NCBI RefSeq assembly: GCF_003144395.1
Contig: NZ_PENZ01000007.1
Coordinates: 1 to 64,000, forward strand
DNA length: 64,000 nt
Direction of reading: 5' to 3'
DNA from: Proteus faecis
Lineage (GTDB): Bacteria; Pseudomonadota; Gammaproteobacteria; Enterobacterales; Enterobacteriaceae
A model generated the notes under the pieces. It was not told the origin of the DNA. It did not search any database and was given only the letters and a program-made list of their open reading frames with translations. Shown here in pieces: positions 9,275 to 19,825 of the stretch. How positions within the stretch are numbered: the first letter of the stretch is position 1; each line of letters starts with the position of its first letter. A program made the position numbers and the translations under genes.

Positions 9275-11128
9275 CTATTTATCAATAGATTTTTTTTCTT
9301 GATGTATTTGAGGAATGTCTTCTGTTAAAGATTCATCCCAAACATCAGGCTGATGGTGCTCTTGACGAATCTCTTCACTAAAGAGTTCCTCAAGTTCCCG
9401 CCTCGCCTCTTTTACTCGTGAAACGTTAGAGACTTCTTCAGGAGATTCATCCACCAGCTTTCTCAATAAGTTAATATCCAGACGACGAAAATGCTGTTGT
9501 GCCCGATAAGCTTGATGAGGATGCATGCCTAAGTTAATTAACGTTTTACGTCCTAATTCTAAGGCACTAGAAAATGTTTCTCGGCTAAAATCTGTCACCC
9601 CCGCTTTGAGCAACTCATGAGCCTCAACACGACCTCTTGCCCTTGCAATAATATGCAAGTTAGGAAAATGATGTTGGCAAAGATGAACGATTTCCATCGT
9701 AGCTTCGGGCTCATTACTGGTGATAACAATAGTTTTAGCATGCTCAGCACCAGCAGCACGTAATAGATTGAGATCGGTGGCATCACCGTAATAAACTTTA
9801 TAGCCATATTTACGCATGGTGCTTATACTGCCGACATCATGCTCTAATACCGTGACATTAACCTTGTTCGCCATTAATAAACGCCCTACAACCTGTCCCA
9901 TTCGACCAAATCCGACAAGAATGACCTCAGGGTGGTTATTTTCAACAAAGGGCTGTTCGTCCGTTTTAGCTTCATTATAACGACGAGCAAACACAGCGTC
10001 TGTCATTTGCATCACAACAGGCGTTGTCATCATAGAAAGTGTGACAACAACCAACAATAATGCCATTTGCTGACTTTCTAATACGCCCATTGCCATAGAT
10101 GTCGAGAAAACAACAAACGCAAATTCCCCACCTTGGCTTAATACAGCTGAAAATTGTAAGCGTGTAGAAAAGCGTAATCTGGCTAACCAAGCGATACTAT
10201 AAAGTATCAATGCTTTTACAATAACTAGAACTAAGACACCCAATAATACTTGGGGAAGATAACGCCATAAAATACCGATATCTAAAGACATACCGACAGA
10301 GATAAAAAAGAGTCCTAAAAGTAGACCTTTAAAAGGTTCAATAGAGATCTCCAATTCATGTCGATATTCTGAATCTGCCAATAACACTCCCGCAATAAAG
10401 GTTCCCATTGCCATTGAAAAACCTAGCGTTTCCATAAAAATAGCGGCACCTAATACCACAAGTAGCGCAGCAGCAGTAAAAACTTCCCTTACTCCAGATT
10501 TCACAACTAAGCGTAGGAGTGGACGTAATAAATAACGCCCACAAATCAGCAATCCAGCAAAAGCAGCCACTTTCAAGCCAATTCGATACCAATCACTGCT
10601 TGCCGTTTCTCCGGCTAACAAAGGAATAACGGCAAGGATAGGAATAACCGCCATATCTTGGAAAAGCAAAACAGCAAAACCTAATTGCCCACCTTCATTA
10701 TGATTCATTCCTTTCTCATTCATAAGTTGCAATGCCATCGCCGTAGAAGACATCGCAATACCCAATCCACCAATAACGGCAGCCTGCCATGAGAAAGAAG
10801 TAAAAACGAGAATGAGCCCAGAAAAAATAGAAGCAGTTAATACCACCTGCATTGAACCCACACCAAAAATGGCGCGTCTCAATTCCCATAACTTAGCTGG
10901 ATTTAATTCCAAACCAATAAGGAACATTAAAAAGACCACACCTAACTCAGCAAAATGTAAGATATTGTCGACATCTTTAAACAGTCCTAATCCCCATGGT
11001 CCAATGGCAATACCGGCAATCAAATAACCGAGTACTGCACCAATTTTAAGACGTTGGGCAATAGGTACCATAACTACAGCGGCACACAGGAAAAAGAGCA
11101 CAGCTTTAATCATCCAATTATCTTCCAT
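9275..11128 (-). CDS. kefB: Glutathione-regulated potassium-efflux system protein KefB
   Basis: KefB is an inner-membrane K+/H+ exchange system. It is held shut by glutathione and opened by glutathione adducts of electrophiles, acidifying the cytoplasm protectively. The 617-residue product has about 12-13 membrane segments (residues 1-385) of the CPA2 family, then a cytoplasmic RCK/TrkA-N domain starting with VGFGRMGQ near 405, and an acidic C-terminal tail. Its ATG overlaps the stop of kefG as TAATG, so translation is coupled to its ancillary subunit. Confidence 0.96.
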   Translation of the reverse strand: MEDNWMIKAVLFFLCAAVVMVPIAQRLKIGAVLGYLIAGIAIGPWGLGLFKDVDNILHFAELGVVFLMFLIGLELNPAKLWELRRAIFGVGSMQVVLTASIFSGLILVFTSFSWQAAVIGGLGIAMSSTAMALQLMNEKGMNHNEGGQLGFAVLLFQDMAVIPILAVIPLLAGETASSDWYRIGLKVAAFAGLLICGRYLLRPLLRLVVKSGVREVFTAAALLVVLGAAIFMETLGFSMAMGTFIAGVLLADSEYRHELEISIEPFKGLLLGLFFISVGMSLDIGILWRYLPQVLLGVLVLVIVKALILYSIAWLARLRFSTRLQFSAVLSQGGEFAFVVFSTSMAMGVLESQQMALLLVVVTLSMMTTPVVMQMTDAVFARRYNEAKTDEQPFVENNHPEVILVGFGRMGQVVGRLLMANKVNVTVLEHDVGSISTMRKYGYKVYYGDATDLNLLRAAGAEHAKTIVITSNEPEATMEIVHLCQHHFPNLHIIARARGRVEAHELLKAGVTDFSRETFSSALELGRKTLINLGMHPHQAYRAQQHFRRLDINLLRKLVDESPEEVSNVSRVKEARRELEELFSEEIRQEHHQPDVWDESLTEDIPQIHQEKKSIDK

Positions 11129-11682
11129 TAAGCTTGCTCCCCTTCAAGTGGCGCACTTAACCAATGGCGATAAGCTTCACCAATATGGGTCAGTGTTGTT
11201 TTAGATTGTTGTCTTGCTGAATACACAATCATTGGTGATAGCCAGCGCATACCACACATTTCTGCCATTAATTCCAATGGGCGTAATAATTCCGTGAGTG
11301 TATAGTGATTCTTCCCATTATGTTGATAAGCTTGCTCTGGCTCGCCCGTTGTAATAACACAACGAAATGACTTACCCTTTAATTGCGCTCTACCTGCTTT
11401 GTTAGCAAATGGCCGAGTTAACACTCTGTCTTGCCACTCTTTTAATAATGCTGGGCAACTATATGTTTGCAACGGAAATTGAAAAACGATCACTTGGTGC
11501 TGACATAACAAAGATTGTTCATGGTGTATATCAATAAAAAAATCAGGATAAGTAGCATATAAATCATGGATAGTTATATTCTCTAAATCCCTCACCGCTT
11601 TTAATAACGCTTTATTGGCAATTGATTGGCGCGGCTCGGGATGAACATACACCAGCAATACATTTGATGCGTTTGACATCAT
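11128..11682 (-). CDS. kefG: KefG, ancillary quinone-oxidoreductase-like subunit of KefB
   Basis: KefG is a flavodoxin-fold protein related to NAD(P)H:quinone oxidoreductases and is required for full KefB activity. The 184-residue product has the family pattern, including [20 protein letters not shown]. It is the first gene of kefG-kefB-yheV. Two ATG codons are adjacent: an AAGGAGG sequence lies only 1 nt before the first (11682), so the second (11679) has better spacing and may be the true start. It is divergent from yheS. Confidence 0.94.
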   Translation of the reverse strand: MMSNASNVLLVYVHPEPRQSIANKALLKAVRDLENITIHDLYATYPDFFIDIHHEQSLLCQHQVIVFQFPLQTYSCPALLKEWQDRVLTRPFANKAGRAQLKGKSFRCVITTGEPEQAYQHNGKNHYTLTELLRPLELMAEMCGMRWLSPMIVYSARQQSKTTLTHIGEAYRHWLSAPLEGEQA

Positions 11683-11800
11683 TCCTCCTTACAAAACGTG
11701 TCAGAAACTGTTTTTTCCGTTACCATGCACGCATTGTGACCAACTGTTACGAACAACTTACTCTATATATTAATTTACATACTCTTAATAGACGATATTT

Positions 11801-13735
11801 ATGATTGTTTTTTCTTCTTTGCAAATTCGCCGTGGTGTCAGAGTGTTACTGGACAATGCCAGTGCAACCATTAATCCAGGGCAAAAAATTGGTCTAGTCG
11901 GTAAAAATGGCTGCGGCAAAACCACATTACTTTCTTTATTGAAAGGTGAACTTCAAGCTGAAGCAGGCAATGTCACCTATCCTAGTACATGGTCAATGGC
12001 ATGGGTTAACCAAGAAACACCGGCACTTGATGTACCTGCTATTGATTATGTTATTGATGGTGATAGAGAATATCGCCAGTTAGAACAACGATTACAAAAA
12101 GCTAACGAGATAAATGATGGCCACGCCATTGCACTAATACACGGGCAATTAGATGCAATAAACGCATGGACAATACAATCTCGTGCAGCGACCTTACTAA
12201 ATGGTTTAGGTTTTAGCCAACAGCAGCTTAGTGAACCTGTAAAATCATTTTCAGGTGGCTGGAGAATGCGTTTAAACTTAGCACAAGCGCTGATTTGTCG
12301 TTCTGATTTACTACTACTCGATGAACCCACCAACCACTTAGATTTAGATGCTGTTATTTGGCTAGAAAAATGGCTGAAAAGCTACACTGGTACACTTATT
12401 TTAATTTCCCATGACCGTGATTTTCTTGATCCTATCGTGGATAAAATATTACATATCGAGCAAGAAAAAATCTTTGAATATTCGGGTAACTACTCTTCGT
12501 TTGAAATGCAACGTGCAACCAAACTCGCACAACAACAAGCTTTATTTGAAAATCAACAAGCCAAAATTGCACACTTACAGAGTTTTATCGATAGATTTAA
12601 AGCAAAAGCGACAAAAGCAAAACAGGCTCAAAGCCGTGTCAAAATGCTTGAACGAATGGAACGAGTCGCGCCGGCACATTCAGATAACCCATTTCAATTT
12701 AGTTTCCGTCAACCTGAAAGCTTACCTAATCCACTTTTATCAATGGAGAAAGTCAGCGCGGGTTATGGTGAAAAAGTTATTCTTAATGACATCAAACTCA
12801 ATTTAGTTCCTGGCTCACGTATTGGATTATTAGGACGTAATGGCGCAGGTAAATCAACACTGATTAAATTACTTGCAGGCGAAATTCAACCATTACAAGG
12901 GAAATTAGCTCTTTCTAAAGGTATAAAACTTGGTTATTTTGCCCAGCATCAATTAGAGTTTTTACGTTCTGATGAATCGGCACTACAACATTTAACTCGT
13001 TTAGCGCCCAAAGAGACTGAACAAAAATTACGTGATTACTTGGGAGGATTCGGCTTCCATGGCGATAAAGTCACTGATGCTTGTGGTCAATTTTCTGGAG
13101 GAGAAAAGGCTCGTTTGGTCTTATCCCTTTTAGTTTGGCAACGTCCTAACTTGTTATTAATGGATGAGCCAACAAACCACCTTGATTTAGATATGCGCCA
13201 AGCACTGACCCAAGCTTTAATTAGCTTTGAAGGGGCAATTGTAGTCGTATCGCATGATAGACACTTATTACGCTCTACCACTGATGATCTCTATCTTGTA
13301 CACGATGGTCAAGTTGAATCATTTGATGGCGATCTTGATGATTATCAACAATGGTTAGTTGATCAAAATCGCCAAGAGACTCAGGCCAATAAGAGCCAAC
13401 AAGATAACGACAATACCACGACAACGGCCAATTTAAGTGCTCAAGATAGAAAAGAGCAAAAACGCAAAGAGGCTGAATTTAGACAACAAACCCAACCTTT
13501 ACGCAAGAAACTCACAACATTGGAAAGCAAGATGGATAAATTAAGCCAAGAGCTTAGTGATATCGAAACAGCTCTTTCTGATAGTGGTATTTATGATGCT
13601 AGCCGTAAGAGTGAGCTTTCTGATTGCTTAAGCCGACAAAGTGTTACGAAATCCGCACTAGAAGAAGTGGAAATGGAGTGGATGGAGTTACAAGAAACAC
13701 TGGAAGAAATGACAAACACATTTGAAGCTCAATAA
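11801..13735 (+). CDS. yheS: YheS, ABC-F family ATPase
   Basis: ABC-F proteins have two ATP-binding domains and no membrane part, and act on ribosomes. The 644-residue product has Walker A GKNGCGKT at 34-41 with signature FSGGW, and a second set GRNGAGKST near 345 with signature FSGGE. Both Walker B motifs read DEPTNHLDL. A charged coiled-coil C-terminal extension spans about 530-640. Its ribosomal role in E. coli is not well defined. It is divergent from kefG, as in E. coli; the usual downstream neighbour yheT has been moved 8.4 kb away. Confidence 0.94.
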   Translation: MIVFSSLQIRRGVRVLLDNASATINPGQKIGLVGKNGCGKTTLLSLLKGELQAEAGNVTYPSTWSMAWVNQETPALDVPAIDYVIDGDREYRQLEQRLQKANEINDGHAIALIHGQLDAINAWTIQSRAATLLNGLGFSQQQLSEPVKSFSGGWRMRLNLAQALICRSDLLLLDEPTNHLDLDAVIWLEKWLKSYTGTLILISHDRDFLDPIVDKILHIEQEKIFEYSGNYSSFEMQRATKLAQQQALFENQQAKIAHLQSFIDRFKAKATKAKQAQSRVKMLERMERVAPAHSDNPFQFSFRQPESLPNPLLSMEKVSAGYGEKVILNDIKLNLVPGSRIGLLGRNGAGKSTLIKLLAGEIQPLQGKLALSKGIKLGYFAQHQLEFLRSDESALQHLTRLAPKETEQKLRDYLGGFGFHGDKVTDACGQFSGGEKARLVLSLLVWQRPNLLLMDEPTNHLDLDMRQALTQALISFEGAIVVVSHDRHLLRSTTDDLYLVHDGQVESFDGDLDDYQQWLVDQNRQETQANKSQQDNDNTTTTANLSAQDRKEQKRKEAEFRQQTQPLRKKLTTLESKMDKLSQELSDIETALSDSGIYDASRKSELSDCLSRQSVTKSALEEVEMEWMELQETLEEMTNTFEAQ

Positions 13736-13751
13736 TACAACGCAATTTATT

Positions 13752-13791
13752 AATAAAGGAACTATTTAAGTGGAATAGCTCCTTTATTTTT
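13752..13791 (+). terminator. Terminator of yheS
   Basis: A 15-bp stem with one mismatch, AATAAAGGAACTATT and AATAGCTCCTTTATT, with a 7-nt loop is followed by TTT. It lies 17 bp after the yheS stop. The rest of 13736-14065 holds only the promoter of the next gene. Confidence 0.85.
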
Positions 13792-13976
13792 GCCCTGCAA
13801 TTCATTCTGAAAATTTATACAATTCATTTCACTTACGGTATTTATATCATTTTACAATAGCACGATTTACACAAAATATAATCTCACTCTATCCGACAAT
13901 AATCCAATAAAAATAGTTATTTAACATTTATTCTCCACCTATTTATATTAAGTAAGAGAAATAAATTCTTTCTCAC

Positions 13977-14004
13977 TAAAGTTTTTAACATTCCAGCCGA
14001 ATTA
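13977..14004 (+). promoter_or_regulatory. FliA (sigma-28) promoter of the first chemoreceptor gene
   Basis: TAAAGTTT (13977-13984), exactly 11 bp, then GCCGAATTA (13996-14004). The flagellar sigma factor consensus is TAAAGTTT-N11-GCCGATAA. It lies about 60 bp upstream of the start codon at 14066. Confidence 0.8.
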
Positions 14005-14065
14005 ATCATTCTGCTAAGTGGACCTCCCACTTACCAAAGATAAGTCAAAGCTAATAGGTAGGGTT

Positions 14066-15754
14066 ATGTTAAAACGAATTAAAATCTCTCAAGGTTTAAT
14101 GTGTGTCCTGACTCTGTTTTGTATTATTCAGATCATTTCTGGAGTACAAAGCATTCACGATGCCTACCAGACTCAAAATAAACTCACGAAAATTTCATAC
14201 AGTTTCGATCAACTACGCACCATGGATAATACCTATGCGGAGTTGAATACATTACGTACTGATATTATTGCACAAGCATTTAGCTATATTTCAAATCCTC
14301 AAACCGAGGATGCAAACATTACCGCATTTATGCAAACCATGCCTGCGCGTAAAGCACAAGTTGATGCATTAATGAATGAGTATGTTGAGCTATCCGCGCA
14401 AACAGGTTTCGATCAGCAACGTATGGCGCAGATCAAACAGCTCTATCAAAAGAGCCGCGCTGATCTTGATTTACTGGCACAGTATTTAAATGAACGTAAC
14501 ACTAACGCGGTTCGTTTAATTTTAAAAAGCCCTGCAAACACTAACTTTACGAATTCATTGTATGAAGCCACAGACTTTATTACCGATGAAGTGGTTAACC
14601 CTTCAGTGATTGAAGCAGAAGATAATTACCATCGCATGTTGTGGATAGCATCACTCTTTATGAGTATCTTCCTCATCTTTACCGCCTTAGTGCTTATTTG
14701 GATCCGCAAATACATTATTGTACGCATTAACCAAATGATCGCCTATCAAGAAGCAATTGCTAAAGGTGATTTAGTCAGTCACATTGATATCGATGTTTCA
14801 GGTAAGAGTGAAATCGATCAGCTCATGTTTGGCTTACAGCAAATGCGCGCTCAATTAAAAGAGATGGTAAGCTCTATTCGAAATACTAGTGCAACTATTT
14901 ACACTGGTGTACAAGAAATCACCGCAGGTAATAATGACTTATCAAGCCGAACAGAAGAGCAAGCCAGTGCATTAGAAGAAACGGCGTCCAGCATGGAGCA
15001 GATGACCGCAACGATTCGTAATAACACTGAAAGCGCTCGTGAAGTAACAGAGCTCGTTATGAGCACTGCCGATATTGCCGTTCAGGGTGGTGAGCATAGT
15101 AATAAGATGGTCATGACAATGACCGACATCGCCGATCGCTCACAAAAAATTGGTGAAATCACTGCGGTTATTGATGATATTGCTTTCCAAACCAATATAT
15201 TAGCCCTTAACGCTGCCGTTGAAGCAGCCAGAGCTGGTGAACAAGGTCGAGGTTTCTCTGTTGTAGCAAGTGAAGTTCGTAATTTAGCACAGCGTAGTGC
15301 AGAAGCAGCAAAAGAAATCAAAGAGCTAATTGAATCAACAATATTACGTGTTAGACAAGGTAACGATCTCGTCGAACAAGTCAGTCTATCAATGGGCGAA
15401 ATTGTGACATCTGTTAATCATGTCTCGGGTTCGATGAAAGAGATTTTATCGGCATCAGAAGAGCAAACGCGCGGTATTACACAAATCAGCCTTGCTGTTA
15501 ATGAGATGGATAAAGCAACTCAGCAAAATGCAGCGATGGTTGAACAATCAACCGCAGCTTCTGCCACATTAAGTGAACAAGCAAGTATATTGGATACTAT
15601 TGTGAATACATTTAAAGTTGGGCATGAAAAAGTTGCCCCCGTGAAAGCAATATTGCCTACATTATCAGCTAAGTCACAAGATACTGAAACACTTAAAACA
15701 CCAACAATCAAAACCAATAATCATGAAACAGACGATAATTGGGAAAGCTTTTAA
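14066..15754 (+). CDS. Methyl-accepting chemotaxis protein (first of tandem pair)
   Basis: This is an inner-membrane chemoreceptor of 562 residues. It has a first membrane helix at about 9-29, a periplasmic helical-bundle ligand domain at about 30-190, a second helix at about 191-214, a HAMP domain, and a signalling domain. The hairpin tip [20 protein letters not shown] is at about 374-393. It ends in NWESF, the pentapeptide type that tethers CheR and CheB in E. coli Tar/Tsr. I start at the ATG at 14066 (MLKRIKIS) because the second receptor begins identically and both follow TAGGTA(A/G)GG; the frame continues 16 codons upstream. The periplasmic ligand is unknown. Confidence 0.93.
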   Translation: MLKRIKISQGLMCVLTLFCIIQIISGVQSIHDAYQTQNKLTKISYSFDQLRTMDNTYAELNTLRTDIIAQAFSYISNPQTEDANITAFMQTMPARKAQVDALMNEYVELSAQTGFDQQRMAQIKQLYQKSRADLDLLAQYLNERNTNAVRLILKSPANTNFTNSLYEATDFITDEVVNPSVIEAEDNYHRMLWIASLFMSIFLIFTALVLIWIRKYIIVRINQMIAYQEAIAKGDLVSHIDIDVSGKSEIDQLMFGLQQMRAQLKEMVSSIRNTSATIYTGVQEITAGNNDLSSRTEEQASALEETASSMEQMTATIRNNTESAREVTELVMSTADIAVQGGEHSNKMVMTMTDIADRSQKIGEITAVIDDIAFQTNILALNAAVEAARAGEQGRGFSVVASEVRNLAQRSAEAAKEIKELIESTILRVRQGNDLVEQVSLSMGEIVTSVNHVSGSMKEILSASEEQTRGITQISLAVNEMDKATQQNAAMVEQSTAASATLSEQASILDTIVNTFKVGHEKVAPVKAILPTLSAKSQDTETLKTPTIKTNNHETDDNWESF

Positions 15755-15833
15755 TGAAATCTCTCACACAACATCGTACGAGAGCACTGTGTAGAAAATA
15801 GTCCAAAGCATATAACAAAACCTCTACCTACCC

Positions 15834-15859
15834 TACTCCCAGTGATTTTTCTGGGAGTA
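15834..15859 (+). terminator. Terminator of the first chemoreceptor gene
   Basis: TACTCCCAG (15834-15842) pairs perfectly with CTGGGAGTA (15851-15859), followed by TTTCGT. Between here and the next gene (15860-16293) the sequence is very AT-rich and holds only a FliA-type promoter. Confidence 0.8.
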
Positions 15860-16199
15860 TTTCGTCTGTTATCGTACATAAACGCCCAAAACAGATCGTT
15901 TTTCATACAAAATAAAGAATTTTTTTAAGAAAAATTAAGAGCGTTTATGAAATTGAAAATTTTATTTTACTTATCATAAGATAAAAAAATAAATAAAAAT
16001 AAAATACTGCTTATTATCGTTTTAATATTAAACAATGCATTATTAACATTTATATATTAGCAATTAACACAAAAAATAAGTAAGGCAATATACTTATGGT
16101 TTTTTCTATTAATCATTAGAAAATTTTAGCCATTAGCTGACAATTAAAGCTAAAAAAAGAAATATAAGTTGTCTTTACTATCAAACTGAGTAGAAAAGA

Positions 16200-16227
16200 T
16201 AAAGTTTTTAAATATCTAGCCGAATAA
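16200..16227 (+). promoter_or_regulatory. FliA (sigma-28) promoter of the second chemoreceptor gene
   Basis: TAAAGTTT (16200-16207), 11 bp, then GCCGAATAA (16219-16227). It is the same layout as upstream of the first receptor gene, about 65 bp before the ATG at 16294. Confidence 0.8.
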
Positions 16228-16293
16228 GTTTAATTGATAAATAGTTATCGCTCCTTGCTGTGTGTCCTATAAACCAATTAAATAGGTAAGGCT

Positions 16294-18039
16294 ATGCTGA
16301 AACGAATAAAAATATCTAATGGCTTAATGTTTATCTTAATACTGTTTTGCGCTATTCAACTTTTTTCAGGTGCAATGAGTATCCGTGATGCGAGTTTAAC
16401 AAATAAACGGATCTCACAATTAGCGAATGGTTTTGAACAGATAAAAACGATGGATTATGGTTATGCTGAGTTAAATAAATTACGTGAAGATATGCTAAAT
16501 GTTATGTTTGAAGCTCATCTCACACCCGATATAGCAGAAAATAAAACCTCTGATTTCCTTTCCTCTTATCCACAAAGAAAACAAGAAGTTATACGTATTA
16601 TTACCGAATATTTTACGGCTACCGAAGAAGCCGATTTTGATCCCGAAAAAATAGAGAGCATGAAAAAACTCTTTAATCGTGTACTTTACGACCTTGATCA
16701 ACTTGCATCATGCCTAGAGATCCGCGATTACTACGGTTTTCAATCTATTTATGCACATAATACCAATGAACGCTTTACTCAATCCCTTTATGAAGCAACA
16801 GATTATCTCAGTGATAACGTTGTTACTCACGCAATAAAAGCCGCTCAAGGTAATTATGAACGTTCCTTGGTCTTAGCTTTTGTCTTTATGTTTATTTTTA
16901 TTCTTTTCACTATTCTTGTTGTAGTTTGGATACGTCGAAATATTGTTTTACGTATCAATCAAATTGTCGATTATATGTCGGAAATTTCACAAGGAAATTT
17001 ATTAGAAAATAAAGATGTCACAGCAAAAGGAAATAATGAAATCGACCAATTAATTACAGGTATTCAATATATGCGTACCGAACTGTCATTAATTGTGAAT
17101 GCGATCCGAGGGACAAGTCATCATATTTATACAGGTGTTCAAGAGTTATCAGCAGGAAATACCGATCTATCTTGTCGTACTGAAGAGCAAGCGAGTGCAT
17201 TAGAAGAAACCGCCTCAAGTATGGAACAACTCACAGCAACAGTGAGAAACAATACAGAAAGTGCTCGTGAAGTTTCACACCTTATCAGTCAAACCTCCAA
17301 TATTGCCAGCAAAGGGGGCGATGTCACCAATAGAATGGTGAAAACGATGACTGACATAGCCGATAGCTCACAAAAAATAGGTGAAATCACTGCCGTTATC
17401 AATAGCATCGCCTTCCAAACCAATATTCTCTCGTTAAATGCTGCGGTTGAAGCAGCCAGAGCGGGTGAACAAGGCCGAGGTTTCTCAGTCGTGGCAACCG
17501 AAGTCCGGGAACTGGCACAGCGTAGTGCCGAAGCTGCAAAAGAAATCAAAGAGCTAATTGATGCCTCTATTAGCCGTGTTCGTCATGGTAATGATCTTGT
17601 TGAACAAGTTAGCATTTCTATGGGAGAAATACTGACATCTGTAAAACATGTTGAAGATTCAATGACTGAAATTTTATCTGCGTCAGAAGAACAAACTCGA
17701 GGTATTACTCAAGTGTCTCTTGCTGTCACTGAAATGGATAAAGCTACACAGCAAAATGCAACGATGGTTGAACAATCCTCCGCTGTTGCCAGCTTATTGA
17801 CTGAAGAAGCAGGTAATCTTGAGCAAATCGTTGAACAGTTTAAAACAGCGGAAAGTGAACAGTTCAATAAAAAGGCACAACACAAAGCAAGAGAAAAACA
17901 GTTCTCATCTGAAAAATTACTACAGACAAAAAATGAGGAAATAAAAAATACAGCCAAAGATGAAGTGAAAGAGAGAAAATCGGCAAAAGAAACAGCGACT
18001 GTAAATGACGATGAAGATGATGATTGGACAAGTTTTTAA
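16294..18039 (+). CDS. Methyl-accepting chemotaxis protein (second of tandem pair)
   Basis: This 581-residue transmembrane chemoreceptor has the same architecture as its upstream neighbour: two membrane helices (about 9-29 and 194-216), a periplasmic bundle, HAMP and a signalling hairpin. The tip reads ILSLN where ILALN is usual. Both receptors share an MD..YAELN.LR.D motif in the ligand domain, but the rest of that domain is diverged, so they probably sense different ligands. The C-terminus is a Lys/Glu-rich linker ending DWTSF, a variant of the NWETF-type tether. It is convergent with the aer-like gene and shares a 53-bp perfectly identical stretch with it. Confidence 0.93.
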   Translation: MLKRIKISNGLMFILILFCAIQLFSGAMSIRDASLTNKRISQLANGFEQIKTMDYGYAELNKLREDMLNVMFEAHLTPDIAENKTSDFLSSYPQRKQEVIRIITEYFTATEEADFDPEKIESMKKLFNRVLYDLDQLASCLEIRDYYGFQSIYAHNTNERFTQSLYEATDYLSDNVVTHAIKAAQGNYERSLVLAFVFMFIFILFTILVVVWIRRNIVLRINQIVDYMSEISQGNLLENKDVTAKGNNEIDQLITGIQYMRTELSLIVNAIRGTSHHIYTGVQELSAGNTDLSCRTEEQASALEETASSMEQLTATVRNNTESAREVSHLISQTSNIASKGGDVTNRMVKTMTDIADSSQKIGEITAVINSIAFQTNILSLNAAVEAARAGEQGRGFSVVATEVRELAQRSAEAAKEIKELIDASISRVRHGNDLVEQVSISMGEILTSVKHVEDSMTEILSASEEQTRGITQVSLAVTEMDKATQQNATMVEQSSAVASLLTEEAGNLEQIVEQFKTAESEQFNKKAQHKAREKQFSSEKLLQTKNEEIKNTAKDEVKERKSAKETATVNDDEDDDWTSF

Positions 18040-18080
18040 CCCATTAATTTGGTCATAATAAAAACGTGATTTAGATAAAC

Positions 18081-18117
18081 AGAAGACACCTATTTTTAGT
18101 CGGTGTCTTCTATTTTT
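18081..18117 (+). terminator. Terminator between the second receptor gene and aer
   Basis: AGAAGACACC (18081-18090) pairs with GGTGTCTTCT (18102-18111), followed by ATTTTTT. The strong T-run is on the plus strand, serving the chemoreceptor gene. Confidence 0.85.
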
Positions 18118-18131
18118 TAACTTATGACAAA

Positions 18132-19676
18132 TTAATGAAATACATTGATTGCACTAACTAAGTAGTTAGTTTGTACTTTCATTTCACCTGAAATCATTGA
18201 GGCTTTGGAAACATAATTCGCATTTTCATGCGTAATCGATTCTAATTTTTCAACCGCACGACCAAGCTCTTTTAACCCCGCACTCTGCTCTGATGAGGCA
18301 AGACTAATTTCACCAATTAAATCAGTCACATTTTTAACATGCACCACAATATCTTCCATAGTCCCGACTGTTTCATTGACTTGCTTTGAACCGACTTTGA
18401 TATTGCTACTTGAAGCACTGATCAAGGCTTTGATCTCTTTAGCCGCTTCTGCACTACGCTGTGCCAGTTCCCGGACTTCGGTTGCCACGACTGAGAAACC
18501 TCGACCTTGTTCGCCTGCCCTAGCCGCTTCTACAGATGCATTAAGTGCAAGAATATTAGTTTGGAAGGCAATGCTATCAATAACACCAATGATATTACTA
18601 ATACGATCAGAGCTTTTCGCAATATCATTCATTGTATTAACAATACTATCCATTGCACTACCTCCTTTTATCGCAGCCTCACAAGTGATATTAGAAAGAC
18701 TGTTTGCCTGCCCCGCCGTTTCACTATTGCTGCTTACCGCTGTCGTTAATTCATTCATGGTCGAGGCAGTTGCTTCAACATTACTGGCAGTTTGCTCCGT
18801 TCTCACATACAGATCGCGATTACCTGCGGCTAATTGATCACAAGAGATATCGACTTGATGAATTTGATGGCTCACATCACTAACTAACCAACGAAACATA
18901 CGCCCTAATTGATTAACTGAACGCTGTGTCATACCCACTTCATCAATACGATTTATATAGGTAACGTTATGTTCATCGCCAGTTGCAACACGATTTGCTT
19001 GTTCATTAAGCAGTCTAATTGGCTTAACAAGCTGAAAATAGAGAATACGCTCATTTGCCATCAGTAATACCAGCAAAATCATAATATGCATAAAAAGAGC
19101 ATACCCCGATAAACCAGCAAACCATGCACTTAACAACATGAAAGGTAGGGGTAATAGGATAAAAAAACGGAGTCGTTTTTTTAATGAAATGGTTTGATTC
19201 CATGAGCGCCAACATTGCCATCCTTTATAAACAAAAGCGCCTTTTAAAAACCTATGTGAAGGATACTTACCTTGATTAAATGCAGCATAAAGTGCTGAAG
19301 CCTGTGCTATTTCCTCTTTTTTTACTGAAGTCCTTACCGACATAAAACTTTGAATTTTACCCTGACGTATAATTGGGGTGATATTCGCTCTTACCCAATA
19401 GTAATCCCCATTTTTACGTCGATTTTTCACGATCCCAGTCCAAACTTCTCCTTGCTTTAACGTTTGCCACATATCCTTAAAGACTGCTGAAGGTATATCT
19501 GGATGCCGAACAATATTGTGGGGTTGCCCCACAAGCTCTTCCATTGAAAATCCACTGACTTCAATAAAGTCCTCATTGGCATAAATAATATTGCCATCAA
19601 GATCTGTCGTCGACATCAGTGTTGCGTTTTCAGATACCGGGTATTCTCGCTGTGTCACCGGTTGATTGTTACGCAT
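18132..19676 (-). CDS. aer: Aer-like aerotaxis receptor (PAS domain chemoreceptor)
   Basis: Aer senses redox state through FAD bound to an N-terminal PAS domain and signals to the Che proteins. The 514-residue product has the PAS at about 15-120 with RHPD at 57-60, the same residues that matter for FAD binding in E. coli Aer. A short membrane hairpin (about 171-208) has no periplasmic domain, and HAMP and a signalling domain follow. The tip reads [16 protein letters not shown]. It lacks a C-terminal tether pentapeptide, as does E. coli Aer. A FliA-type promoter lies upstream. Other PAS receptors of this architecture exist, so the exact signal is inferred. Confidence 0.9.
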   Translation of the reverse strand: MRNNQPVTQREYPVSENATLMSTTDLDGNIIYANEDFIEVSGFSMEELVGQPHNIVRHPDIPSAVFKDMWQTLKQGEVWTGIVKNRRKNGDYYWVRANITPIIRQGKIQSFMSVRTSVKKEEIAQASALYAAFNQGKYPSHRFLKGAFVYKGWQCWRSWNQTISLKKRLRFFILLPLPFMLLSAWFAGLSGYALFMHIMILLVLLMANERILYFQLVKPIRLLNEQANRVATGDEHNVTYINRIDEVGMTQRSVNQLGRMFRWLVSDVSHQIHQVDISCDQLAAGNRDLYVRTEQTASNVEATASTMNELTTAVSSNSETAGQANSLSNITCEAAIKGGSAMDSIVNTMNDIAKSSDRISNIIGVIDSIAFQTNILALNASVEAARAGEQGRGFSVVATEVRELAQRSAEAAKEIKALISASSSNIKVGSKQVNETVGTMEDIVVHVKNVTDLIGEISLASSEQSAGLKELGRAVEKLESITHENANYVSKASMISGEMKVQTNYLVSAINVFH

Positions 19677-19742
19677 TAGTTACTCTCCTCGATATTGAAA
19701 TCAAAACATCTCAACAAAAAAAGACTGCCTAAATAACTATCG

Positions 19743-19768
19743 TTTCGGCCGTTAAGAGAATAACTTTA
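19743..19768 (-). promoter_or_regulatory. FliA (sigma-28) promoter of the aer-like gene
   Basis: Read on the minus strand: TAAAGTTA (19768-19761), 11 bp, then GCCGAAA (19749-19743). Spacing matches the FliA consensus and the two other receptor promoters in this block. It lies about 65 bp upstream of the start codon. Confidence 0.75.
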
Positions 19769-19825
19769 GTAATAAGTGTAAATACCTATGTTTAAATATT
19801 AGTTTTTTGAATCAGTTCAAATTTT

